Source: Pseudomonas sp. FP1742
Lineage (GTDB): Bacteria > Pseudomonadota > Gammaproteobacteria > Pseudomonadales > Pseudomonadaceae
Length of the DNA stretch: 64,000 nucleotides
Direction of reading: 5' to 3'
Assembly (NCBI RefSeq): GCF_030687145.1
Contig: NZ_CP117460.1
Span: forward strand, 1,550,001 to 1,614,000
A program made the translations under genes and the position numbers. The notes beneath the pieces are model-generated. The model was not told where the DNA came from, did not search any database, and saw nothing but the letters and a program-made list of their open reading frames with translations. Shown here piece after piece: positions 9,174 to 16,306 of this stretch (position 1 is its first letter; every line of letters begins with the position of its first letter).

Positions 9174-10106
9174 ATGCGCGTTCTGATTGCTGAACACGAC
9201 CACCCTGTATATGCCCAGCTGTTGCGTCAGGCTGCGCCTGATCTGGAAGTACTGACCAGCGGCGATTCTGCCGAGCTGGCCCGTAAGGCCGCCGACTGTC
9301 AGGTCTGGCTCGGCCAGCCGGACCTGCTGGCAACCCTGTTGCGTCAGGGGCACACACCGGCATGGCTGCAGTCGACCTGGGCAGGCATCACGCCATTGCT
9401 GGCCGACGGTTTGCCACGAAACTATCGCCTGACTCGCGCGGTAGGGATTTTCGGTCAGCTCATGGCCGAGTACGTACTGACTTACATGCTTGGCCACGAA
9501 CGCGAAGTGCTGGCGCGGCTGGTCAGCCAGGTCGAGCGCAAGTGGGACAACCGCCAGGGTCAAAGCCTGGCTGGACGCAAGGCGTTGATCGTCGGCACCG
9601 GTGATATCGGTCAGACGGTGGCGCAGTTTCTGCTGCCGTTCGGCGTCGAGTTATACGGCATCGCCAGCACCGCCCGGGAGCAGGCGCCCTTTGTCGAAGT
9701 CGGGGCATTGAGCGACCTGCCGCGCCTGGTTGGTGAGGTGGATTACGTGATCAATCTGCTGCCGAACACCCCCAATACCCATGACCTGTACGACGCAGCG
9801 CTGTTCAAGCAGTTCAAGCCGAGCGGGTTGTTCATCAACGTCGGACGCGGCGTGGCGGTGGTCGATGCGGATTTGGTGGAAGCCTTGAAGGAAGGGCATC
9901 TGGCCGGAGCCGTGATCGATGTCTGCCGTCAGGAGCCGCTGCCGCAACGTCATCCGTTCTGGACCGCATGGGGTTTGCTGCTGACCGGTCACAGCTCGGC
10001 ACCGACTTCGCCGCCGATGATGGCGAAGCTGTTTATCGAGAACCTGAGGGCGTATCAGGCGGGCGAAGCGCTGCGCGGGGAAGTGGATTTCGCGCGCGGG
10101 TATTGA
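9174..10106 (+). CDS. D-2-hydroxyacid dehydrogenase (GhrA-like)
   Basis: A 310-residue NAD(P)-dependent oxidoreductase that interconverts 2-oxoacids (such as glyoxylate or hydroxypyruvate) and D-2-hydroxyacids in the cytoplasm. The dinucleotide fold is marked by VGTGDIGQ (about 141-148). The catalytic Arg is in NVGRG, the Glu in CRQEPLP and the His in TGHSSAPT, which completes the Arg-Glu-His set. Length and the SLAGRKALIVGTGDIG stretch fit the short GhrA-type branch. It stands alone between ycgL and a REP doublet. The exact substrate is not determined. Confidence 0.88.
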   Translation: MRVLIAEHDHPVYAQLLRQAAPDLEVLTSGDSAELARKAADCQVWLGQPDLLATLLRQGHTPAWLQSTWAGITPLLADGLPRNYRLTRAVGIFGQLMAEYVLTYMLGHEREVLARLVSQVERKWDNRQGQSLAGRKALIVGTGDIGQTVAQFLLPFGVELYGIASTAREQAPFVEVGALSDLPRLVGEVDYVINLLPNTPNTHDLYDAALFKQFKPSGLFINVGRGVAVVDADLVEALKEGHLAGAVIDVCRQEPLPQRHPFWTAWGLLLTGHSSAPTSPPMMAKLFIENLRAYQAGEALRGEVDFARGY

Positions 10107-10126
10107 GTCCACCCCCTAATCAAAAT

Positions 10127-10214
10127 GTGGGAGCGGGCTTGCTCGCGAAGGCGCAGTGTCAGTCAATACACAAGGTGACTGACAAACCGCTTTCGCGAGC
10201 AAGCCCGCTCCCAC
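10127..10214. repeat. REP doublet (class A)
   Basis: Inward-facing REP pair at the convergent 3' ends of the dehydrogenase and nitroreductase genes. The cores are exact; the spacer (CAGTCAATACACAAGGTGAC) is a variant of the class A spacer. Confidence 0.93.
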
Positions 10215-10233
10215 ATTGGTTATATGTTGTTGC

Positions 10234-10827
10234 TTAGAGGGTGAAATCACCCTCGGCCGCCAACTCGCTCAGCGGACGACGCGGGCTTGGCTCTTCGCGT
10301 GCTTGCAGGTACTCGGCCAGCGTCGCCTTGTCGCCCAGCTTGCCGATCGCCACGGCGGCGTGCAGCGCATAACCCTCAGGAATGTTCAGCTCCTTGCGGG
10401 TCAATTCCTGATCGAAACCGGCCATGCCGTGGGTGTGCCAGCCGCTGATGCTCGCTTGCAGCGCCAGGTGGCCCCAAGCGGAACCGGTGTCGAAGGTGTG
10501 CCACAGGGCCGGGGTTTCTTCGCTGGCGCCAGGAACCGCAAAGGTGGTTTTCGAGATCACGATCACCAGCGCCGAGGCGTGTTGCGCCCAGCTGCGGTTG
10601 AACTCGTTCAACAGGCCCAGGTAACGCTCCCAGTTCGGCGTGTCGCGACGCGCATAGAGAAACCGCCAAGGTTGCGAGTTGTATGCCGATGGCGCCCAGC
10701 GCGCGGCTTCGAAGAAGCTCAGCAGGGTTTCTTCAGGGATGTTTTCACCAGTGAATGCGCGGGGCGACCAGCGATCGGTGAACTGAGGGTGAATGGCGTA
10801 GTCGGCAACGCGTGGATTAGCACTCAT
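10234..10827 (-). CDS. Nitroreductase family protein
   Basis: A 197-residue FMN-dependent oxidoreductase of the nitroreductase fold. The N-terminal RWSPRAFTGENIPEE and WAPSAYNSQPWRF segments contain the family's FMN-phosphate-binding Arg/Ser residues, and GSAWGHLALQASISGWHTH is the conserved central helix. Such enzymes reduce nitro groups, quinones or similar electrophiles with NAD(P)H. I chose ATG at 10827, which has AGGAA seven bases upstream, over the adjacent TTG. It is divergent from ycgN across a 275-bp gap. The physiological substrate is unknown. Confidence 0.88.
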   Translation of the reverse strand: MSANPRVADYAIHPQFTDRWSPRAFTGENIPEETLLSFFEAARWAPSAYNSQPWRFLYARRDTPNWERYLGLLNEFNRSWAQHASALVIVISKTTFAVPGASEETPALWHTFDTGSAWGHLALQASISGWHTHGMAGFDQELTRKELNIPEGYALHAAVAIGKLGDKATLAEYLQAREEPSPRRPLSELAAEGDFTL

Positions 10828-11036
10828 CAAGAGATTCCTTTACGTCTGAAAGTGGGGGTCGTCGAAAAACCGGCGGGAACAGTTGAACTGAGCGCCAGGT
10901 TTTTTTGAGCCGGCAGTTCACCTGAATGCAACGCGGTTGAGCGTTAATGGCACTTGGGGAGGGCTCCTTGCGACTGGCAAAGCTACTGGGTGGCGCAAAA
11001 ACTGACAAGTGCCGTCGTACCGGCAGTCGCCAATGC

Positions 11037-11065
11037 TTGGCCCGCCGGTGCCTTGGCACTAGACT
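11037..11065 (+). promoter_or_regulatory. Candidate sigma-70 promoter for ycgN
   Basis: TTGGCC and TAGACT separated by exactly 17 bp, 37 bp before the ycgN start. Both boxes deviate from consensus by one or two bases, so this is a plausible but unproven promoter. Confidence 0.45.
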
Positions 11066-11102
11066 GGCGGCCTTTTCACCACCTGATGTTGAAGCTTGAG
11101 CC

Positions 11103-11552
11103 ATGGCCGCCAAAGTCGAACCGTTCTGGATACGCAAAACCCTCGATCAACTCGATCCAGAGGAATGGGAATCGCTGTGCGATGGCTGTGGCCTGTGCTG
11201 CCTGCAAAAGCTCGAGGACGAAGACGACAACGCCGTCTACTACACGCGTATCGCCTGCAAACTGCTGGACCTCAAAACCTGTCAGTGCACCGATTACCCC
11301 AACCGTCGCGACTTTGTACCCGATTGCATCCAGCTCACGCCGGGCAAGGCCGATGAGTTCAAATGGTTGCCACCGACCTGCGGTTATCGACTGGTCAGCG
11401 AAGGCAAGGACCTGCCGCTCTGGCATCACCTGGTGTGTGGTGATCGCGAGGCGGTGCATCACGAGCGTATTTCCCAGTCCGGGCGCATGCTCGCCGAAGG
11501 CAGCGTGGCCGAAGACGATTGGGAAGATCACCTGATTTTTCGCGCGGGTTAG
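11103..11552 (+). CDS. ycgN: YcgN family cysteine-cluster protein
   Basis: A 149-residue protein of the UPF0260/YcgN family. Cysteines cluster as CDGCGLCC near residue 30, then [19 protein letters not shown] and CGD, a pattern that suggests metal or iron-sulfur binding (inference). Length is normal for the family. In enterobacteria ycgN sits close to ycgL; here it lies 2 kb from ycgL with two unrelated genes between. The function is not established. A candidate promoter lies upstream and a single REP sequence follows the gene. Confidence 0.9.
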   Translation: MAAKVEPFWIRKTLDQLDPEEWESLCDGCGLCCLQKLEDEDDNAVYYTRIACKLLDLKTCQCTDYPNRRDFVPDCIQLTPGKADEFKWLPPTCGYRLVSEGKDLPLWHHLVCGDREAVHHERISQSGRMLAEGSVAEDDWEDHLIFRAG

Positions 11553-11611
11553 TGCGTAGCACATACAAGATCGGCAGTGGTTACAGGAATTTGGGGGCGC
11601 GACGCAGCCCT

Positions 11612-11635
11612 GCGCGAGCAAGCTCGCTCGCCACA
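11612..11635. repeat. Solitary REP sequence
   Basis: A single degenerate REP copy (GCGAGCAAGCTCGCTCGCCAC) lies immediately upstream of the ribosome site of the next gene. No inverted partner is present. Confidence 0.75.
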
Positions 11636-11647
11636 ATAGGAGTGTGT

Positions 11648-12877
11648 ATGACGGTGGGAGTGCTGCGGGCGTTGGCTGTCGGGCTGCTGGCCCTGAGCTC
11701 GCCCGTTTGGGCGGCGAAGAAAGTCGATCTGGATTATCACGTACGCCTGTTGCCGCAAAGCGATCAGGCCGAAGTGCGCCTGACCTTGGCCCAAGGCTCG
11801 GCGGTGCGCAGCCTGGATTTTGACTTGGGCGATGGCAGTCACTACAGCGACTTCAAGGCCGATGGCCAATGGCAGCTCACACCGGGCAAACAGGCCCGTG
11901 GTGTCTGGCACCCGGCGGCCGACAAGGCCAGCCTCACTTATCGCGTGCGCATCAGCCATGGGCGCAAGAGCGGCAGCTTCGATACGCGCATGACACCTAC
12001 CTGGGCGCTGATGCGTGGCGATGACCTGGTGCCTGCGGCCAGACTCGATCAGCAGGACGGCATCGAGCTGGTATCACGCCTGGAATTCGAATTGCCCAGC
12101 GGTTGGAAAAGCGTCGAAACCACCTGGCCGCGGATCGGCAAAAACAAGTTCCGCATCGATAACGTCTCGCGCCTGTTCGACCGGCCTACCGGTTGGATGC
12201 TCGCCGGCCAACTCGGCAGTCGTCGTACGCGGCTGGGAGAAACCGAAGTCACCGTGGCCTCGCCCCGGGGCCAGGGCATGCGCCGCATGGATGTGCTGAC
12301 GCTGCTGACGTTCGTGTGGCCGCAAGTGCAGGAAGTTTTTCCGCGTCACCCCAGCAAACTGCTGATCGTTGGCGCCAATGACCCGATGTGGCGTGGCAGC
12401 CTGGCCGCGCGGGAATCGATCTATCTCAATAGCCGCCTGCCGCTGGTCAGCGAAAGCGGCACCAGTGCCTTGGTGCGTGAATTGGCTCAGGCCTTCGGCC
12501 GAATCAACGACAGCCAGCGCAGCGACTGGATCAGCGAAGGGTTTGCCGAGTATTACGCCATCGAACTGGTGCGTCGCGCTGGCGGCATGAGTGATGAGCG
12601 GTATGAGAGCCTGCAGAGCAAGTTGGCCAAGGACAGCCAGAAGGTCACGACCGTGCGCGGGGAGCAGATCAACCCGGCGCAGGTGGCCAAAGCGGTGGTG
12701 TTGCTACAGGAACTGGATCGCGAGATTCGCCTGAAGACCCGCAACAAGCGCTCGCTGGATGATGTGCTGCGTGGGGCGATGCGTTTGGAAAGTGTCGATA
12801 CCAAGGAATTCGTGCAATTGGCGCAGAGCGTTATTGGCGAGTCTTCCAAGGTGCTCGACAGCGGGCTGCTTCAGTAA
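11648..12877 (+). CDS. Secreted gluzincin-like protein with degenerate zinc site
   Basis: A 409-residue protein with a signal peptide (about 1-22, ending SSPVWAA). The start ATG at 11648 has AGGAG five bases upstream. The N-terminal half looks beta-rich. Residues 275-305 read LVRELAQAFG...WISEGFAEYYA, which resembles the HExxH...WxxEGxAxY signature of M1/M61 metallopeptidases. Here the first His is Arg (R277) and the second is Gln (Q281), while E278, E297 and Y302/Y303 remain. Zinc binding and peptidase activity are therefore unlikely in the usual form. Location should be the periplasm or outside. The role is unknown; it might be a binding protein derived from a peptidase. Confidence 0.75.
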   Translation: MTVGVLRALAVGLLALSSPVWAAKKVDLDYHVRLLPQSDQAEVRLTLAQGSAVRSLDFDLGDGSHYSDFKADGQWQLTPGKQARGVWHPAADKASLTYRVRISHGRKSGSFDTRMTPTWALMRGDDLVPAARLDQQDGIELVSRLEFELPSGWKSVETTWPRIGKNKFRIDNVSRLFDRPTGWMLAGQLGSRRTRLGETEVTVASPRGQGMRRMDVLTLLTFVWPQVQEVFPRHPSKLLIVGANDPMWRGSLAARESIYLNSRLPLVSESGTSALVRELAQAFGRINDSQRSDWISEGFAEYYAIELVRRAGGMSDERYESLQSKLAKDSQKVTTVRGEQINPAQVAKAVVLLQELDREIRLKTRNKRSLDDVLRGAMRLESVDTKEFVQLAQSVIGESSKVLDSGLLQ

Positions 12878-12880
12878 TAC

Positions 12881-12966
12881 CGCCATTCGCGAGCAAGCCC
12901 GCTCCCACATTGGATCTGCGCCGTACACAAGATCAACTGTGTGTGTGGGCTTGCCCGCGAAGAGGC
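12881..12966. repeat. REP doublet (class B, outward orientation)
   Basis: Starts with the complementary-strand REP core (CGCGAGCAAGCCCGCTCCCAC) and ends with a diverged forward core (GTGGGCTTGCCCGCGAA). The spacer, GGATCTGCGCCGTACACAA, is shared with the doublets at 14007 and 30714 and differs from class A spacers. Confidence 0.88.
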
Positions 12967-12991
12967 CCTAAGCCTCACCGCAAACTCCGGA

Positions 12992-13369
12992 TCAAACCCC
13001 GGTCTTAGGCGATTTCAAAGAATCATTGCCGGTCACGGTCGCAGTTTTGGTCGCCGCCTCGGCATTGGCCTTCAACCGACTCAACTCTTCCCCGGTCCGC
13101 TCGATTTTTGCCCGTACGTTATTCATGTCCTGACGGCTTTTTTCCAGAAAGCTTTTCGCCGAACTGTGCCCGGTGATGCCGCGGGCCAGGGCTACGCCGC
13201 CGATCGCCACCTGAATCAACCCGAACACGCCACCGCGCCGCAGGCCCTTGCCGACCATCACCACGCCACCGGCCAGAGAACCGACGCGCTCCCAACCCTG
13301 CACGTTCTGTTCGGGCTGAGTCTGGAACGGGGTGGATTCGATACGCTCTACGGGTTTGAGGTCGTTCAT
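12992..13369 (-). CDS. DUF2892-like membrane protein
   Basis: A 125-residue protein. Residues 25-70 (GWERVGSLAGGVVMVGKGLRRGG..., ending ARGITGHS) have the two glycine-rich hydrophobic segments and GHS ending typical of DUF2892/YgaP-type membrane domains. Residues 75-105 are predicted coiled coil (SFLEKSRQDMNNVRAKIER), and the tail is Thr/Ser-rich. It probably sits in the inner membrane with a cytoplasmic helical tail. It lies tail-on to a REP doublet and 80 bp downstream of the SPOUT methylase on the same strand. No function is established. Confidence 0.7.
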   Translation of the reverse strand: MNDLKPVERIESTPFQTQPEQNVQGWERVGSLAGGVVMVGKGLRRGGVFGLIQVAIGGVALARGITGHSSAKSFLEKSRQDMNNVRAKIERTGEELSRLKANAEAATKTATVTGNDSLKSPKTGV

Positions 13370-13449
13370 GATCTGTCTCCAGGCTTCAAGAATGGATAAT
13401 TAAGCTGACTGCCGAGGCGGGTGGCTCGTTCCATCGGATGTGCGCTGAT

Positions 13450-13920
13450 TCAGCGGAATTTCGGGCCCGAGCGGGTGTTATTGCCCTTGGCCATGCGGTC
13501 GTACAACACCACGTTGACCGTGGCCGCCAGGTTCATGCAGCCGGTGGTCGGGATGTAGACCACGTCTTCGCACCAGTCGCGGATTTCTTTATCCAGCGAG
13601 CCGTCTTCGGGGCCGAAGATGTAGAGGGCGCGATCCGGGTGAGTGTATTCCGGCAACGAGCGGGCGCCATCGACCAGTTCCACGGCGACCGGTACACAGC
13701 CCAGCGGCAGGATTTTCTTCAGGTCGTCGATGCCGATCAGCGGAATGTCGTAGTGGACTTTCTTGGTGTCGGTGACGAAGTCGGCGGCGCGTTCATAGCG
13801 CTTGCCGGTGTAGAACACCGACGCCACGCCATAGCAGCCGGCGGCGCGCATCACCGAACCGACGTTCTCCGGTGATTTGGGGTTATACAAACCAATGCAG
13901 CTGTACCGTTTGTCTGCCAC
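13450..13920 (-). CDS. SPOUT-class RNA methyltransferase (TrmH family)
   Basis: A 156-residue protein that consists of the SPOUT catalytic domain alone, like TrmL-size members. The three motifs of 2'-O-ribose methylases are clear: NPKSPENVGSVMRAAG (motif 1, about 12-28), IFGPEDGSL (motif 2, about 100) and IPTTGCMNLAATVNVVLYDR (motif 3, about 122-142), which builds the knotted AdoMet site. It should methylate tRNA or rRNA in the cytoplasm. TrmL proper acts on the tRNA-Leu wobble base, but this protein differs enough that I do not assign that target. Confidence 0.9.
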   Translation of the reverse strand: MADKRYSCIGLYNPKSPENVGSVMRAAGCYGVASVFYTGKRYERAADFVTDTKKVHYDIPLIGIDDLKKILPLGCVPVAVELVDGARSLPEYTHPDRALYIFGPEDGSLDKEIRDWCEDVVYIPTTGCMNLAATVNVVLYDRMAKGNNTRSGPKFR

Positions 13921-14006
13921 GAGCGGGGTGCCTTCGGGAAAAAACGCCGATTATACGGGGATTGGGGGAGGGTGGTCAGGTTGTAGATTGGTGGTGTTTG
14001 TTCGAT

Positions 14007-14107
14007 CGCCTTCGCGAGCGAGCCCGCTCCCACATTTAATCTGCGGCGTACACAAATGGTGTGTTCAGCCGAAATCCAATGTGGGAGCGGGCTCGCTCGC
14101 GAAGGGG
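14007..14107. repeat. REP doublet (class B)
   Basis: An outward-type pair: a complementary core (TTCGCGAGCGAGCCCGCTCC) on the left and a forward core (GTGGGAGCGGGCTCGCTCGC) on the right. The spacer contains CTGCGGCGTACACAAA, as in the doublet at 30714. It lies upstream of the SPOUT gene and downstream of yajD. Confidence 0.9.
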
Positions 14108-14128
14108 TCAGTTCAGACGCTGAAGATA

Positions 14129-14503
14129 TTACTCATCCTTCTTCATCAACCCGGCCAACGCCGCAAACGGGTTATGCGTGGCCTTGGCGATTTTCGGCGT
14201 GCTCAGCGAGCCTTCGTCGAAATACTGCTGATCGGTGTAACGCGAATGCTCGTTGTCATGGCAATACAGGCACAACAGCTCCCAGTTCGAACCGTCCTGC
14301 GGGTTGTTGTCGTGGTTGTGGTCGCGGTGGTGCACGGTCAGTTCGCTCAGGCGTTTGCCGGAAAACTCGCGGGCGCAGCGGCCGCACACGTGCGGGTACA
14401 TCTTCAGGGCCTTGTCGCGGTAACCCATTTCCTTGTCGCGCTGATTGTCGGCAAGGATGCGGTCCAACTTTGAAGTGTTGGTTGGAGGCGTTGACGAACT
14501 CAT
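14129..14503 (-). CDS. yajD: YajD family HNH nuclease
   Basis: A 124-residue protein with one HNH domain. A structural zinc site is formed by C40/C43 (CGRC) and C78/C81 (CLYC); the catalytic portion is LTVHHRDHNHDNNPQDGSNW with H58/H59 and N73, and H82 or H86 following. It matches the conserved YajD family of gammaproteobacteria in size and motif order. HNH proteins cut or nick DNA, but the biological role of YajD is not established. It stands alone, with no restriction-system partner beside it. Confidence 0.9.
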   Translation of the reverse strand: MSSSTPPTNTSKLDRILADNQRDKEMGYRDKALKMYPHVCGRCAREFSGKRLSELTVHHRDHNHDNNPQDGSNWELLCLYCHDNEHSRYTDQQYFDEGSLSTPKIAKATHNPFAALAGLMKKDE

Positions 14504-14551
14504 GGGTTCACCTTTGTAAAAGACTAATGACGGTTATGAACAGAGTTTAGC

Positions 14552-15238
14552 TCAGCCCTTGAGCTTCTCGGCAATCCAGATGGTATGGCGGGTGCCTTTG
14601 TTGCCGTGGGCGAAGACTTGCACTTCTTCGGCCTTGAAACCGGCCTTCTTCAGCTTGTCGGAAAACTGCCGGTCGGCGCTGGCCGACCACACCGCCAGCA
14701 CGCCTTTGGGGCGCAGGGCCTTGGCGCAAGCGCTGAGGCCACCGGCGGAGTAGAGCCAGCTGTTGGCTTTCTGTGTCAGGCCTTCGGGGCCGTTGTCGAC
14801 GTCGAGCATGATCGCATCGAAACCCTGCGGCTCGGCTTGCAGCACCTTGGCCACGTCTTCCAGGCGGATCACCGTGCGCGGGTCGAGCAGCGGGTTGCCG
14901 GCTTTTTCGCCCAACGGCCCACGGTTCCACTCCACCACGCCGGGCACCAGTTCGGCCACCACCACTTCAGCGGTCTTGCCCAAATGCTTGAGCGCCGAGG
15001 CGAGGGTGAAGCCCATGCCCAGGCCGCCAATCAACACTCGCGAATTCGGTCGGCCGGCGACCTTGCGGCAGGGGATTTCGGCCAGGGCATCTTCGGAGCC
15101 GTGCATGCGGGTGTTCATCAACTGCCCGCCATCGCCGCCCTGGATCTTGATGACGAAATCCTCGCCGTATTCGAACAGGCACAAGGCACCGCCGTTTTCA
15201 GGAATGGGGGTGGTGTCGAGCAGAACGAAACGTTTCAT
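14552..15238 (-). CDS. Spermidine synthase-like methyltransferase-fold protein
   Basis: A 228-residue protein with a Rossmann AdoMet-type fold: glycine loop VLIGGLGMGFTLASAL (about 69-84), acidic VVVAELVPGVVEWNR, then IMLDVDNGPEGL. This organisation belongs to the polyamine aminopropyltransferase (SpeE) superfamily, but the protein is shorter and its N-terminal beta domain is reduced. Many genomes annotate it as spermidine synthase; aminopropyl transfer is not proven by what I see. Start ATG 15238 is preceded by AAGAGAG; a longer upstream frame lacks conserved sequence. It is divergent from a small secreted-protein gene. Confidence 0.75.
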   Translation of the reverse strand: MKRFVLLDTTPIPENGGALCLFEYGEDFVIKIQGGDGGQLMNTRMHGSEDALAEIPCRKVAGRPNSRVLIGGLGMGFTLASALKHLGKTAEVVVAELVPGVVEWNRGPLGEKAGNPLLDPRTVIRLEDVAKVLQAEPQGFDAIMLDVDNGPEGLTQKANSWLYSAGGLSACAKALRPKGVLAVWSASADRQFSDKLKKAGFKAEEVQVFAHGNKGTRHTIWIAEKLKG

Positions 15239-15333
15239 GGGGCTCTCTTGAGGAGAAATTGATGCACGGAGGAAGGCAAACGAACGCAGTTGGGAGTAGC
15301 CTGCAACAGACCACAAGGCCAACGGAGCCATTG

Positions 15334-15621
15334 ATGAAGCGCACCATTCTAACGGCCATTGCCCTGGCCGCGCTCTCGATAACTGCAGTGCAGGCCCAGG
15401 AGCAGCAAACCATCCCCACCAGCCCCGCGCCGATACCCGGTTCGCCCGGCACCGCCACGCCGACACCGTACCCGCAGATCACTCCGACCAGTGTGCCCAA
15501 GGCCGGGGGAAATGGCGGACCACCGCTGTTGCCGCCGATCGAAATGCCTAACCCGCCCAAGGATCAGACCTTGCCAGGCCTTGAGCCGAACGCGACCAAA
15601 ATCAAAACGCCCGGCGGTTAG
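15334..15621 (+). CDS. Small secreted proline-rich protein
   Basis: A 95-residue protein. A signal peptide covers about residues 1-22 (MKRTILTAIALAALSITAVQ, cleavage after AQA), leaving a mature peptide of some 73 residues rich in Pro, Gly and Thr (IPTSPAPIPGSPGTATPTPY) with no predicted helix. The start has GGAG upstream. It is divergent from the spermidine-synthase-like gene by 95 bp, and its stop overlaps the stop of the opposite-strand cNMP-binding gene by 4 bp. I recognise no family; it is probably periplasmic or released and likely disordered. Confidence 0.7.
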   Translation: MKRTILTAIALAALSITAVQAQEQQTIPTSPAPIPGSPGTATPTPYPQITPTSVPKAGGNGGPPLLPPIEMPNPPKDQTLPGLEPNATKIKTPGG

Positions 15622-16091
15622 ATCTGCTGCGAGAGCAATTGCCCGTCGGCCATGCGCAAGCGTTTGGAGAGGGAGACGGCGAGGGCGCGGATGATCTTGG
15701 CGGCGATTTTCGGCGCGTCGTTGAGCATCTTTTCCAGGGAGTCCTTGCCCAGGTTGAGCAACTGGCAGTTACTCGCGGCCACGCAACTGGCTGAACGCCG
15801 TTCGCCGTCGAGCACGGCCATTTCGCCGAACGCCCGACCGCTGCGCAAGGTGGCCATGGTCACCCGTTGCCCTTCGCTGTTGGTCTTCTGCACCGCGACC
15901 TGGCCGGTGTGGATGATGCACATGAAACTGCCGGCATCGCCCTCGTGGAAAATCTCTTCGCCTTCGGCGATGGTGCTGATGCTGAAGTAACCCGAAGCCG
16001 CCACGAAGTCCGCCGGGAGCAATTGATCGAACAGGCCGCAGTCCATCAGCCAGTCACGAATTTCTTTGTTCAGTAAGGTCGGTTCTGACAT
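15618..16091 (-). CDS. Stand-alone cyclic nucleotide-binding domain protein
   Basis: A 157-residue protein made of one cNMP-binding domain of the CAP/CRP fold (about 20-140). The phosphate-binding cassette is recognisable as SGRAFGEMAVLDGERRSASCVA, with the conserved Gly, Glu and Arg-Ser-Ala. There is no helix-turn-helix, so it is not a CRP-type transcription factor. It probably acts as a cytosolic sensor that binds cAMP or cGMP and contacts another protein. The 3' end overlaps the convergent proline-rich protein gene by 4 bp. A REP doublet lies upstream. Confidence 0.85.
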   Translation of the reverse strand: MSEPTLLNKEIRDWLMDCGLFDQLLPADFVAASGYFSISTIAEGEEIFHEGDAGSFMCIIHTGQVAVQKTNSEGQRVTMATLRSGRAFGEMAVLDGERRSASCVAASNCQLLNLGKDSLEKMLNDAPKIAAKIIRALAVSLSKRLRMADGQLLSQQI

Positions 16092-16154
16092 GTCGTCACT
16101 GTCTTTTTCTTGTGTTTGTTGCTGTTCCGGATCATGGGTAGCACTTGGTCCCCT

Positions 16155-16242
16155 GTGGGAGCGGGCTTGCTCGCGAAAGCGCAGTATCAGTCAACATTGA
16201 TGTTGAATGTGACGGCCCCTTCGCGAGCAAGCCCGCTCCCAC
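16155..16242. repeat. REP doublet (class A)
   Basis: An inward REP pair with exact cores and a class A spacer (TCAACATTGATGTTGAATGT). It lies between the cNMP-binding protein gene and the oligopeptidase gene. Confidence 0.93.
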
Positions 16243-16306
16243 ATTGGTTTTGCGCTGAATCGGGGCCGGCGTCTGGTGTTAAGACCGGGACGCCGGGCCA
16301 AGTTCC

